Positions 53,301-61,801 of a stretch of DNA of 64,000 bases are shown in pieces. The stretch covers positions 1 through 64,000 of the forward strand of contig JBOFJQ010000010.1 of the NCBI GenBank assembly GCA_051656905.1, in the 5' to 3' direction. The stretch is from JAGNZR01 sp051656905 (GTDB lineage Bacteria > Fusobacteriota > Fusobacteriia > Fusobacteriales > Fusobacteriaceae). A program made the translations under genes and the position numbers. A model generated the notes under the pieces. It saw only the letters and a program-made list of their open reading frames with translations. It did no database searches and had not been told where the DNA came from. Positions within the stretch are counted from its first letter, which is position 1. Every line of letters starts with the position of its first letter.

Positions 53301-56300
53301 GTGGTATAGCTAATCTTGGAACATCAGGAAACCTTAAATTTAATTTTGAAACTGGTGATGGAATAGGAGTATTCAATAATGGAGGAACTCTTAATCTTGG
53401 AAACAACATAACAGCAATTGGTTCAGGATCTCTTGCAGCAACTTCAAATGGAAATTTGATTTCATCTGGAAATTTGAACATAGGTGAAGGTGGAACAGGA
53501 CTTCTTGGAACATATGATAATGGAACTACAACATTAAAGAATATAACAAATAATGGCGGAACAATAACAGCCCATACTGGTGGAATAGGTCTTGCAGCTA
53601 TAAAAGGAATAAGTACTCCAACAGCAAAAGTCACTATAAATAATAGTGGAATAATTAATGCAAATGGAGTCTCAAATGGAGTTAACCCTTCTCCTTCTAT
53701 TGGTATCTTTACAGATGTAGCTAATGTAATAAATACTGGAACTATTAATGTAGGAAGTAATGGAATAGGAATTTATTCTAATCATAATGGAGTTCTTACA
53801 TCAGTAAAAAATGATAATATGAAAATGACAGGAACAGATGGAATAGGAGTGTATCTTAAGGGGGCAACATCTGGATTTACTTCAAATAATATATCTTCAA
53901 CTACGTCAAAAAATACAGGGGTAGTCCTTGAGGGGGTAACATCAGCTATTAATACAGGAATAATTACTTTAGGAAATGAAAGTTTAGGAATAATGGCAAC
54001 ATCAGGAACAGTTTCTGCAATAAATGGGAATATTACAGTTGGAAACTCTAGTTCATCTAAGAGCGCAATAGGAGTAGTAGCAAATGGCAATTCTAATGTG
54101 GTTTTAGCAGGAACATCAGCAATTACAGCAGGAAAAAATGGAATAGGAGTATATGCCGAAGGAGCAGGAACAACGGTTACAGTTTCAAATACAGGAAATA
54201 TAACAGTAGGAACAGATGGAATATATATGTACTCTAAAGGTGCTTCTTTAATTTACTCGGGAAATATAACTGTTAATAATCAGATAGGGATAGTAGCGGA
54301 CGGTGGAAGTGTAACTGCTACTGGAAGTTCAACTATAATAGTAAAAAATGGTGGAATAGGAGCATATATAAAAAATGCAGCCCCATCATTTGGAACAACA
54401 GCAATTACAGTTCAAAATGGAGTTGCTGAAATAGGTTCTGCTCCAGCGAAATATTCTGTAGGAATTTATTATGATAGTGTAGCATCAGTAGGAACAATCC
54501 CAACAGTTACACAAATAGGAAATTATACAATAGGCAGAGTATTAAGTAATTCAACAGGAAATGTAGCAGGAGGAATTTCTATAGGAAGTTCTGGAAGTAA
54601 TCAAGTAGGAGTAATGGCAAAAGGAAACTCTAGTCTTGCAGTGGTAGGAGGAGTATCAATAACTGGAGGAAGTAGTAATATTGGTGTGTATGGAGAAAAT
54701 AGTACAATAGCAGCTAATGGAAATATATCAGTTGCATCAGCTACTTCACTAACAAATTCATCAATAGGAATATTTATAGATAAAGGAACATATATAGGGA
54801 CTGCAGGAGATGTTTCAGTAGGAAATAATAGTATTGGAATCTATGGGAAAAATTTAAATGGAGGAATAATTTCACAAACTGGAACAATTATGAATGTAGG
54901 AAGTAATGGAGTAGGTATTTACGGATTAGGAAGTGGAAATATCAACTTATCAATGGGAGGAATAACTCTGAATGGGGAAAACTCTATAGGTGTATATGCT
55001 AAAGGGTTAAATTCAACAATAACAGGGAATATGAACATCGGAACAAATACAAGTATAGGAATAGTAAGCGAAGGGGACGGAGATGTATCATATACAGGGA
55101 ATATGACAATAGCTGACAAAGCTAATTCAGGTTCTGTAGGAATATATAAACTTGGAGGAACAACCCCATCAACTATTACATCGACAGGAAGTTGGGCTGT
55201 AGGAAACAGTGGATATGGAATTTATTTAAAAGGAAAGTCAACAACAGTTAATAACAATGCAGATATGACATTAGGAATGTCATCAGTTGGAATATTCTCA
55301 AGTGGAGTAAACGTAGTAAATAATTCTGGAGATATAGTTGTAGGAAAAACAGATATAAAAGGGGATCACAATAAGGTAAAAGATCATCTTAACTCAATAG
55401 GAATATACGCAACTGCTGGAACTACTGTAAATAATTCAGGAAATATAACTGTAAATCATGATCATTCAGTTGGAATTTATGGAGATGGAGCAGGAACAAA
55501 GATTAAAAATACAGGAACTATCAATGTTGATGGAGGAGGAATAGGAATCCTTGTAAGAGATGGTGCGATAGCTGTAAATGCTGTTGGAGGAAATATTATT
55601 TTAGGAAGTACAGCGGCACCAGACCCTTGTACAGCAACTACAGTAGGAATGGCAGCATATTCAGGAGCAAGAATAGAAAATGCAGGAACAATAACTGTTA
55701 ATGAGGGTGTTGGAATGCTTATAGGGATGGGATCAACATTTACTAATAGTGGAACTGTTTATTTGAAAAATGGAATAGGAATTGAAGGACCAGGAGCGGT
55801 AAATAACTCTGGACACATAGTTATTCTTCCGGGGGGAACTGGAACTCCAGGAGCAAATTCAGGGATATCTAATGCATCAATAGGAAGTATAAAAATTGAG
55901 TCTGATGGAACAATAACAATTAACGATAAATATGTATCTATTGGAGGAACACTTTCAACAATAGGAGATGTAGTAGTAAACGGAGCATATGTAGATGTGA
56001 CAACAGGAACTCCTCTATTTAATGCAAACAGTGTAAGTGGGGATATAAGATTGCTACCCAACTTTGCGTCAACAGGAAATGGAATTTCGTATGAGATAAA
56101 AGGGTTTGTAAATACAGCAATAGGAGCAACAACAGGAAATAAACTTACGCCAGTAACATCCCCTCTATTTATTGCTAAAATGACAGATGAGGGGAACCTT
56201 GTTATTGCTAAAAGACCATATGCCGATTTGACAATAGGAGATCAGTTTGATTCACTGGATAAAGCTTTGGATAATATTCTTAAAAATAGTTCTGGAGTTG

Positions 56301-57358
56301 GAAAAGATGCTGAAATACTGAAAGGATTGAATCAATATCTAGAAGGACTTCCTTCAGATCAATTTCAAAGAGAAACATCTAAAAAAATTGCAGAGACTAG
56401 AGGAGATATTTATGCAACTATTCAAGGAAGAATGCAGGATATTAACAGAGCATTCGATAACTCTTTCTACGAACTTGAATCATCGTATAATTTGACTAAG
56501 GATAGTGATAAATATAGTATTATCTACACTGATGGGAACTATAAAGATTCTACTTTAGGAATAGATGATTATGATTATAATATAAAGGGTGTTCTTTATA
56601 TGAAGGAAAAAGAGGGACTAAAGTATGGAAACAAGTATGGATACACATTAGGATTTACTGGATCAAAATTTGACTTTGATGACGGAGGGTCAAAAGAAGA
56701 TGTATATTCATTAAGAACAGGGGCACATAGAGTTAGAAATCTAAGTAGAGAAAATCAAATATCATGGTTATCTAGAGTAGAACTTGGATATAACAGACAT
56801 ATTGCTAAGAGAAAGCTTAATCTCCATGAAACTTATGAAAATAAGGGAGAATACAACAGTTATTCGGTAGCATTTGATAACAGACTTATAAAGACTATCT
56901 ATACAGACCTTTCTAGACAGTTAGATATATATGCTGATTTTGATTTAGAATATGGAAAAGTAGATGGATTTAAAGAAAGTGCTGGAAGCAAAGGTGGACT
57001 GGAAGTGCAAATCAAAGAGAATGACTACTTAAGTGCAGAAGCAGGAACAGGAGTAAAAGCATCTCAAAGAATTTATGCAAGAGATAATATATCAGTAAAA
57101 ATAACAACGGACATGAAATATGCATACGAATTTGGAGACAACTATGATGGAAACAAAGCAAGACTTAAAAATGGAGAGGAAGGATATTATAGTTTAATTA
57201 CTCCAGAAGAGAGGGAAGGGAGACTGATAGGAAAAATTGGACTTACAGTAGAGAAAGCTAACCATATGGGAGTTACACTTGAAGCAAAAGTAGCAGATGA
57301 AGGATATAAAAAAGATTCATCTGTGGAGTATGGAGTAAGATTAAATTATAAATTCTAA
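47396..57358 (+). CDS. Giant type Va autotransporter adhesin (3320 aa)
   Basis: The N-terminus is the fusobacterial autotransporter type: extended signal (residues about 1-41), then a coiled coil (EIQETRSNLLTRIKSEREE and on to about 75) and a proline-rich stretch (about 170-290). From about 430 to 2900 the passenger is a beta-helix built of imperfect repeats around GIG(I/V)Y and N-G/NTG motifs. The last 290 residues form the beta-barrel and end in VRLNYKF with terminal Phe, as needed for BAM insertion. The only cysteine noticed is Cys2745. Size and neighbours resemble the RadD-type adhesin loci; the ligand is unknown. Ribosome site AGGGGGG. Confidence 0.93.
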   Translation: MKKGDIEKILKKFLKRKISYSFSLLIAFMITGGISLASEITAKEIQETRSNLLTRIKSEREEIEREIEKNKRLIEEYNSDFVELIREGDFYSKPLIPSTQFFFTYQNLDSGKMKDVTDKEFSRTIDAVNKHYGTTNGNKLLKSNSAGGGVVVDNETFRETIEVSANIKPVEPVLPKINPNVSVNISTPVVNLGSLPGTVNPVMPSVPSLIAPTITAPSTPGGINVNVSTPATVAKITVTAPTAKKPIIPAEKNIEIKNPTLPQGYEPTLITLPTAPTLPVVVPVNVSSPSIAGSGANPSVQYFWWNGNNGVISQISLKSGEYIINGNSGNYSVGVTGYDAEAFPGTTPSGTKPTENKVYNVPQQFFHTLLNVPYSYYGENIKIVFNSNNAKLIDLETEGMVNGNLDNRVTEGLITSATRDRLREYQTYTGIKGEDGTELLFVNKGEIEINGTGSAYFFTTSHTDGNYRTNYLDNEGTITVNGDKSIVYMHSPDTSQSKAYIYSNGPTGKIYVDGVGASLMQWAYSNLPHNRAAFVNEGTAEIRGAEAIALYMSNNSAFNNGHAAYIKKSIDLLGDKSIGMVAQNTNIINEKNIVKFNIGNKEQTIVKGNSLTSIFNNSDGTPRVNDPTLVEQGIGILMDNNSTTKTAAQIEIGKYSYGGIGIFGKQGTIEILAPSGTSGEKSNITISDGEKNTGIIAKGGDVKFNGDILIKGGKDNRAAVAESGKKITITGNVTAGSNDKKIEDSVILYAKDNGTVITVENDKLNLKLSGDSTGIFATSQGKVVANRTSLTLSQPDASGNIPEPTAEVNIYVEGKKDTDGKIKGLGLYTSSGGNISAKNTYVKVKNGAVGIVSVGNGTKVDLTGGIIDYEGNGYAVYTSDDGEIDLTNGEIILRGKATALELDFAGGVNPIKLQGARITVMSNDAIIANLKNAGVLNIAGLENNIATNLGGVTFKNGTNGSEVFDKYKVAAIDGGTLNIDTNIDKGDTSTSSPGFYYYRRFLGQRLKINVLDNVIVNASINSAYASEYFKGQVVGLEINSSSSATGISDTQINLGQGSKIVASRLDSGSGAIGAYINYGKITLDTGSSIEVEKTLKNENGVGIYAVNGSKVTNKGNITVDGNYGIGIFGTAYRTDSSNIPVVNEFGGKAGEGELEINNAQNITLLGMGTVGIYAKNNNGSVSSEKTKVNNTGNITVGDSNTSTSVGIYGEKAEISNTGTISVGAGGVAIYATNGSKVTNLETLKLGSDGIGIMADGTSTITATNVILGSNAGTDDSGKTGVFYKGSASGIDNKSIGLNINAENLDKGTAIYVENMNVTSSGALNVGKEGIGIFVKGNSTQTGTNTGTIDLTAGKNDAVGMYTTTANILNNTGGSINVNDTSQIGMYAEEANHKATNKGTINLNADSSTGIYVKLGAVAELDTGNSIVFNKKFSVGVFAENATVNFKDDLIFINNNENKNIYVYGKGATVGIDPGKIVTINGMGTPATAGNKTVGIYLENETAGSTFTSNTTGQLVVQGEAVGIYSKGNNALNVNVTAVGEKTTGVFIDGGSTVTGTVTAQGTPTAGAVGVYGSGGAVTIGAGGLVLKTDTGKGTGMYLTDGAHAAGGKITVNNTATVDNIGVYYSKGTASGTVANGAEVELTRNKSIGIYAADGINLVNTKNITSTGGSNNIASYVGGNSILTSTGNITMTGTDSNIGIYTGKGSGINNGAIDLTGSIGTSSAGMVATTDTSSDTASVENKNTITVGSNLGMYVAGNGTSSGKNTGTITATTGTGVYVNGSGNSFNGTGGTITSNTVGIYLKDTGTNKITAGTLNIASGGVGVFGENAKIDFAVNVTGTGAVGVAAKSGTVISGNITTGQGSVGAYLLDGTVTFNGANITTGANSSSGTSVGVLFDNTIAGPYTMNNVSVNAKNGVGIYLGGAGMILNHNGTVTTEGGIGIYVKNGTTVTTGESTLNISNGGTGVYIDGGIANLGTSGNLKFNFETGDGIGVFNNGGTLNLGNNITAIGSGSLAATSNGNLISSGNLNIGEGGTGLLGTYDNGTTTLKNITNNGGTITAHTGGIGLAAIKGISTPTAKVTINNSGIINANGVSNGVNPSPSIGIFTDVANVINTGTINVGSNGIGIYSNHNGVLTSVKNDNMKMTGTDGIGVYLKGATSGFTSNNISSTTSKNTGVVLEGVTSAINTGIITLGNESLGIMATSGTVSAINGNITVGNSSSSKSAIGVVANGNSNVVLAGTSAITAGKNGIGVYAEGAGTTVTVSNTGNITVGTDGIYMYSKGASLIYSGNITVNNQIGIVADGGSVTATGSSTIIVKNGGIGAYIKNAAPSFGTTAITVQNGVAEIGSAPAKYSVGIYYDSVASVGTIPTVTQIGNYTIGRVLSNSTGNVAGGISIGSSGSNQVGVMAKGNSSLAVVGGVSITGGSSNIGVYGENSTIAANGNISVASATSLTNSSIGIFIDKGTYIGTAGDVSVGNNSIGIYGKNLNGGIISQTGTIMNVGSNGVGIYGLGSGNINLSMGGITLNGENSIGVYAKGLNSTITGNMNIGTNTSIGIVSEGDGDVSYTGNMTIADKANSGSVGIYKLGGTTPSTITSTGSWAVGNSGYGIYLKGKSTTVNNNADMTLGMSSVGIFSSGVNVVNNSGDIVVGKTDIKGDHNKVKDHLNSIGIYATAGTTVNNSGNITVNHDHSVGIYGDGAGTKIKNTGTINVDGGGIGILVRDGAIAVNAVGGNIILGSTAAPDPCTATTVGMAAYSGARIENAGTITVNEGVGMLIGMGSTFTNSGTVYLKNGIGIEGPGAVNNSGHIVILPGGTGTPGANSGISNASIGSIKIESDGTITINDKYVSIGGTLSTIGDVVVNGAYVDVTTGTPLFNANSVSGDIRLLPNFASTGNGISYEIKGFVNTAIGATTGNKLTPVTSPLFIAKMTDEGNLVIAKRPYADLTIGDQFDSLDKALDNILKNSSGVGKDAEILKGLNQYLEGLPSDQFQRETSKKIAETRGDIYATIQGRMQDINRAFDNSFYELESSYNLTKDSDKYSIIYTDGNYKDSTLGIDDYDYNIKGVLYMKEKEGLKYGNKYGYTLGFTGSKFDFDDGGSKEDVYSLRTGAHRVRNLSRENQISWLSRVELGYNRHIAKRKLNLHETYENKGEYNSYSVAFDNRLIKTIYTDLSRQLDIYADFDLEYGKVDGFKESAGSKGGLEVQIKENDYLSAEAGTGVKASQRIYARDNISVKITTDMKYAYEFGDNYDGNKARLKNGEEGYYSLITPEEREGRLIGKIGLTVEKANHMGVTLEAKVADEGYKKDSSVEYGVRLNYKF

Positions 57359-57374
57359 TCAATATTTAAAGTTA

Positions 57375-57404
57375 TTAGACTGCCCTCATTCAAGGGCAGT
57401 CTAA
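57375..57404 (+). terminator. Terminator after the autotransporter gene
   Basis: A perfect 12-bp stem (57375-57386 with 57393-57404), loop CATTCA; the tail is only TATTATT, so termination may be partial. Confidence 0.75.
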
Positions 57405-57470
57405 TATTATTGAAGAAGATTAAAAGAAAATAATTTGTAAAATAGATTTTAATATTCTATAGGAGGAAAT

Positions 57471-57695
57471 ATGAAAACAATAAAGGAAGCTATTTCTTTG
57501 TTGCCATTAAAAGAACAAAAAGAGATCCTTGACTGTATTTTGAAAAAAATTCAAGATATTCCTCATAAAAAAAAAGAGAGCTTGGATAAAGAAAGAATAA
57601 TAGAGTTCAATAATGATATTATGAATAAATTTTTATCTTCAAAAATAAATGATGAAAATTTTGAAAAATTAAAAAAAATTTATTTGAAAAATTGA
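57471..57695 (+). CDS. Small hypothetical protein
   Basis: A 74-residue charged, helical protein with a strong ribosome site (AGGAGGAA) 4 bases before the ATG. The first half (LPLKEQKEILDCILKKIQDI) looks amphipathic. No signal peptide. Not recognised; small antitoxin-like or regulatory proteins share such features, but no toxin gene is adjacent. Confidence 0.6.
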   Translation: MKTIKEAISLLPLKEQKEILDCILKKIQDIPHKKKESLDKERIIEFNNDIMNKFLSSKINDENFEKLKKIYLKN

Positions 57696-57880
57696 TTAAA
57701 GAAATATATTTTTGTTTCACTGACATCATTTATTATAGAGTATAATAAATAGTACAATTAAATTTTATTATTAGTTCCCCAAAATAGGAGTAACAATATA
57801 ACAAGTGATTTCATAAAAAGAATGATAGATCACTATTTCTTAATAAATTTAAAGTTAAAATATCCCTAATAATTAGTTTT

Positions 57881-58828
57881 CTAGTTAACGGGGGTATTTT
57901 TTTTATGATTTTTGATAAAACATGAAAAGCAAATATCTTCTCCTAAGACCTCTTTCATTTTAATATAAGATAAAAAAAATAAAGAATCTGATCCCAATAA
58001 AACATTTAAATTTTGGGGTAAAATTTTCATAGGAGAAGAAGCTATCCTAATATGAATCTCTTTAGCTCCAGATTTTTTTAATAAATTAACAATATATTTC
58101 ATTTCTTCTATATCTAAAATAAGATTAATAACTAATATAATTCTTTTATCTTTTATAACATTTTTAATTACTGAAAATTTTAAAAAAGGAGGATCAGAGT
58201 TTTTAGTATATGAATTTTTAATAATTCCTAAAGCATAAGGTATTTTTATTACACTTGCATATCCTATTGCTGAAATTAAAGAAAGTTCGGGTATTCCAAT
58301 AACAATATCTCCTTTAGTGAAGTCTAAAGTTTCATAACCTAAAGCTTCTCCACATTTTTTTCTACAGTCATAAATACTCATATTTGCTATAATATTTTGA
58401 GGTTTTGAAAGAAAAATATATTCTAAAGAACATATTTTTCTTTTTGTTTCACCAATATATTGAGCATTTATATTTTTTAAAGCTAAAATTTCAGAAGTAA
58501 AAATATATCCATTATTTAATTTTCCAACAAATAAAGGGGGAGAAATTTTTTTATTTGTACATTTTATTTTTGGTATATTTTCTTCTATATATCCAAAAGA
58601 TATATTACCTTTCAGTTTTTCTATTTTCTCTTCTGTAAAAACTTTATTTATTAAGTCTAAACCATTTTCTTTAAAAAAATTACCATTATTAAAAGATAAT
58701 ATTTCACAGAAATTTTCTCCTCTATGTTGCAAAGAATGTAATCCATAATATGTTAGTTGAGATGCATTTTTTACATTTAATACAATAAAAATTCCATAAC
58801 TTTTGAAATTATTGTTCAAGAATATCAT
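57881..58828 (-). CDS. Degenerate PurF-like protein (amidophosphoribosyltransferase pseudoenzyme)
   Basis: A 315-residue relative of PurF. The N-terminal glutaminase region is recognisable in SYGIFIVLN and LTYYGLHSLQHRGENF, but the nucleophile Cys of the usual MCGIFG start is Tyr here. The phosphoribosyltransferase part keeps GDIVIGIPELSLISAIGYA and KSGAKEIHIRIASSPMK, but the PRPP loop (VVDDSIVRGTT type) has become ILVINLILDIEEM. It is 130-150 residues shorter than PurF. A start at 58882 is possible, but 58828 fits homology; either overlaps the thiC end. No frameshift or stop breaks it, so it is probably expressed, perhaps as a regulatory or PRA-binding partner of thiamine synthesis. Confidence 0.75.
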   Translation of the reverse strand: MIFLNNNFKSYGIFIVLNVKNASQLTYYGLHSLQHRGENFCEILSFNNGNFFKENGLDLINKVFTEEKIEKLKGNISFGYIEENIPKIKCTNKKISPPLFVGKLNNGYIFTSEILALKNINAQYIGETKRKICSLEYIFLSKPQNIIANMSIYDCRKKCGEALGYETLDFTKGDIVIGIPELSLISAIGYASVIKIPYALGIIKNSYTKNSDPPFLKFSVIKNVIKDKRIILVINLILDIEEMKYIVNLLKKSGAKEIHIRIASSPMKILPQNLNVLLGSDSLFFLSYIKMKEVLGEDICFSCFIKNHKKNTPVN

Positions 58829-60089
58829 TACATCTTTTAATTGGACAAAGATCCCCGCACATAGTACACACTTTTTCTTCAATTGGAGAAGAAAAAGCTC
58901 TATATTCTTTAGCTTTTTTTATATCTATACATTCTTTAAACATTCCTTCCCAATTAAGTTGTCCTCTGTGCTTACTCATTCTATTATCCCAGTCAATAGC
59001 TCCTTTTATACCTTTAGCTATATCTCCAGAATGAGCTGCAATTTTAGAAGCCATAATTCCTTCTTTCATATCTTCTAGAGTTGGCAATCTAAGATGCTCT
59101 GCAGGAGTAACATAACAAAGAAAATCAGCTCCATTAGCTGCAGCAATAGCCCCTCCGATTGCTCCTGTTATATGATCATATCCTGGAGCAATATCTGTTA
59201 CTATAGGTCCTAGAACATAAAAAGGAGCATTATGACAAAGCTTTTTTTCTAGTTGCATATTTGTTGCAATCTCATGCATCGGAATATGTCCTGGTCCTTC
59301 GATTATAACTTGAACATTTTTTTCCCATGCTCTTTTTGTTAACTCTCCTAAAATTAAAAGTTCTTGTATTTGCGGTCCATCTGTTGAATCAGCTATACTT
59401 CCAGGTCTTAAACCATCACCAAGGCTTAAAGTTACATCATATTTTTGGCAAATTTCAAGTAATCTATCAAAATTTTCATAAAAAGGATTTTCTTTATTAT
59501 TTGCTACCATCCATTGAAAAAGAATTGACCCTCCTCTACTCACTATTTTTGTAAGTCTCTTTGAATTTTTTAATCTATCTACACAAGATCTGTTTAATCC
59601 TGCATGGACAGTAATGAAATCAATTCCATCTTGACAGTGCTCTTCTACTACATTGAAAAGGTCATCAGTAGACATATTTTTTATATTTTTTCCAAGTTTT
59701 GCAACTGCGTCATACATAGGTACAGTTCCTAACATTACATTTGCCTTTGCTACAAGTTCTTTTCTAAATGCTTTTGTATTACCAAATGTACTCAAATCCA
59801 TAATAGCGTCTGTTCCATATTCAATAGCTTTTAAAACTTTTTCCATTTCGTTTGAATAATCACAACAATCCTCAGAAACTCCTAAATTGACATTAATTTT
59901 AGTTTTCATCCCCACACCAACAGCTCTTGGATAAATATTTTCATGTTTTACATTTTTGGGGATAACTATTTTACCTTCAGCCATTTTTTTTATAAGTTCT
60001 TCTTGGGATATTTGTTCGTCTCTAGATACTATTTCCATTTCTTTTGTAAAAATTCCTTTTTTGGCAGCTTCCATTTGTGTAGAATACAT
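58809..60089 (-). CDS. thiC: Phosphomethylpyrimidine synthase ThiC
   Basis: This 426-residue radical SAM enzyme converts aminoimidazole ribotide to the thiamine pyrimidine. Motifs MDLSTFGNTKAFR, NRSCVDR, LSLGDGLRPGS, EGPGHIPMHEI and YVTPAEHL are present. The C-terminal cluster cysteines are Cys408, 411 and 415 in CTMCGDLC. This is the short form without the N-terminal extension of plant and proteobacterial ThiC. It is controlled by the TPP riboswitch upstream; start after AAAGGAG. Confidence 0.97.
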   Translation of the reverse strand: MYSTQMEAAKKGIFTKEMEIVSRDEQISQEELIKKMAEGKIVIPKNVKHENIYPRAVGVGMKTKINVNLGVSEDCCDYSNEMEKVLKAIEYGTDAIMDLSTFGNTKAFRKELVAKANVMLGTVPMYDAVAKLGKNIKNMSTDDLFNVVEEHCQDGIDFITVHAGLNRSCVDRLKNSKRLTKIVSRGGSILFQWMVANNKENPFYENFDRLLEICQKYDVTLSLGDGLRPGSIADSTDGPQIQELLILGELTKRAWEKNVQVIIEGPGHIPMHEIATNMQLEKKLCHNAPFYVLGPIVTDIAPGYDHITGAIGGAIAAANGADFLCYVTPAEHLRLPTLEDMKEGIMASKIAAHSGDIAKGIKGAIDWDNRMSKHRGQLNWEGMFKECIDIKKAKEYRAFSSPIEEKVCTMCGDLCPIKRCNDILEQ

Positions 60090-60120
60090 AATTAATCTCC
60101 TTTAGTTTTATTTATATAAA

Positions 60121-60155
60121 ACAAAAAAACCTCATACTCATAGAGTACAAGGTTT
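60121..60155 (-). terminator. Riboswitch expression-platform terminator
   Basis: On the minus strand a 13-bp stem (60155-60143 with 60139-60127, two G-T pairs), loop TAT, then seven T's. It lies between the TPP aptamer and thiC and so gives transcriptional control. Confidence 0.88.
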
Positions 60156-60233
60156 TAATTTAAAAATAATTCTGCAAAAATAAAATTAATTAAATTTAAT
60201 TTAATTAACCAAAGCAGATTATAAATAAAAAAT

Positions 60234-60316
60234 TCCTTCCCTCCGCTGGTATTATCCATTTCAGGTTATAAGGGTCAGGAAACAAGTTCCCCTCTCAGCC
60301 ATAATAGCTCCCCTAG
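60234..60316 (-). promoter_or_regulatory. TPP riboswitch (THI element) of thiC
   Basis: Read on the minus strand the conserved THI blocks appear in order: AGGGGAGC, GGCTGAGAGG, GACCCTTATAACCTGA, GGATAATACCAGCGGAGGGAA. Thiamine pyrophosphate binding should favour the terminator at 60121-60155 and shut off thiC and the PurF-like gene. Confidence 0.96.
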
Positions 60317-60637
60317 AAATTTAATTGTTTTATATATTTGTAAATACAAGTTATCACATTTAGAATAGCAGGTCAATACATTTAGTAATTTCGTAATAAC
60401 AAAAGATTTAAATATGTGGGTATATTATTCTATAGTTTTGCAATAAATAGGGAAAATTAGATACACTTTTATTAGTGTATGAGATTAAAAAAAATTAATG
60501 ACACTTAAAATGTCTAGGTATATCAAAATATAATTCTTCCTTAAAATCCTAATGATCTTATTTTTATTTTTATTGAAGATACAATTGATATAGAAAATTA
60601 GAATTACTGAATAATTAGATGGTGTATAATAAATTCC

Positions 60638-61381
60638 CTATGATGGAAGATTATATTTTGTCTTTAGTTTTTTGATTGTCCCATCTGCTCTCATTTCAGA
60701 TATTATAGAATTTATTTTTTCAGATTCATTTTTGCTTAGGTTTTTAGATATTGCGAATGCTACTTCTATTTTTCCTAATGATTCTTTTATAAATAATTCT
60801 GGATTATTTTTTATTAAATTATTAGCAGTTTCTAAATATGTAACTATATAATCAATTTCTTTGTGAAGAAGAGCTTCTGTTAATCTACATTCTCTATCTT
60901 TTACTATAAGAGAATCTTTATTTAGTTTCTCAATCTTCTCTTCAAAAATACTATTTGATTGAACACCATAAATCTCTTTTGAATTTTTTTTATAATCTAT
61001 ATTTTTATTTCCTAAGATGATAATTTGTGAATTGTAAATTGTTTCTGAGAAATCAATCATTTTATGTCTTTCTTCAGTAATAGCAAAAGCCATAATTCCC
61101 GCATCGTAATTTCCAACAGCTATTTCATCTATAATTTTTGAAATTGGTTTTTCGTCAAGTTGAACTATAAAATTACCCCTTTTTTCAATCTCTTCTGATA
61201 TTTCATAAATAAATCCTTCAGGTTCTCCTGTTGTTTCATTTTTATAAACAAATGGATAATATTCAAAATTAATTGCTACTTTATATTTTTGATTTTTTTC
61301 ACTTTTGAGATTAGTTTCTCTTTCATTTTGACACCCTAAAAATAACAATGTAACAATTAAAATTAAATATACTTTTTTCAT
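60638..61381 (-). CDS. Solute-binding lipoprotein, family 3 (amino-acid type)
   Basis: A 247-residue lipoprotein with lipobox LLFLGC (Cys16) and the periplasmic binding protein fold: FEYYPFVYKNETTGEPEGF in lobe I, AGIMAFAITEERHKMIDFSE, and the C-terminal EMRADGTIKKLKTKY. It would bind an amino acid for an ABC importer, but no permease or ATPase gene is adjacent, so it is an orphan. A ligand cannot be inferred. The terminator of this gene is not obvious; a weak hairpin lies near 60461-60480. Confidence 0.85.
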   Translation of the reverse strand: MKKVYLILIVTLLFLGCQNERETNLKSEKNQKYKVAINFEYYPFVYKNETTGEPEGFIYEISEEIEKRGNFIVQLDEKPISKIIDEIAVGNYDAGIMAFAITEERHKMIDFSETIYNSQIIILGNKNIDYKKNSKEIYGVQSNSIFEEKIEKLNKDSLIVKDRECRLTEALLHKEIDYIVTYLETANNLIKNNPELFIKESLGKIEVAFAISKNLSKNESEKINSIISEMRADGTIKKLKTKYNLPS

Positions 61382-61801
61382 ATCTACCTCTTGAATTTAT
61401 TTTATATTTTTTGATTGTTAGCTTAAAAAAAATTGTGAAATTTAGTATGTATTAATATTTTGTTCTATTTAAGCACTTTATGATTGTACTATAAAATCTT
61501 TTGATAGACTAATAAAATTTTTATATAATTAAAAAAATATATGTAATGGGTGCTAATTTGTATAAAATATAAATTGAATAGTTAAAAAATCAGATTGTAA
61601 AATAGCGGTAATTTAAAAACTAGGGATTTATAGCTCTAGTTTTTTATTGAAATCTATAGTATAATATACTTGAGTTCAGAGATAAAGAATAGGGTAAAAA
61701 ATTATTTATGAACACACTAATTTAAAAAATAAAATAAAAAGGTTATATAAAGAGTTTTAAATTATGAACACTCTGATAAGCTTTATAATAGGAGAGATAC
61801 A
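61382..61801 (+). other. Divergent intergenic region
   Basis: About 420 bases between divergent genes with no ORF. A terminator-like hairpin (AAAAACTAG at 61615-61623 with CTAGTTTTT at 61636-61644, then T's) and a TATAAT at 61659-61664 occur before the plus-strand gene. No clear -35 is seen. Confidence 0.4.

Noticed and set aside
52264..53634. Long minus-strand ORFs (169 and 280 codons) inside the autotransporter gene
   Set aside because: They mirror the repetitive, biased codons of the passenger, have odd Pro/Val/Ile-rich composition and no ribosome sites.
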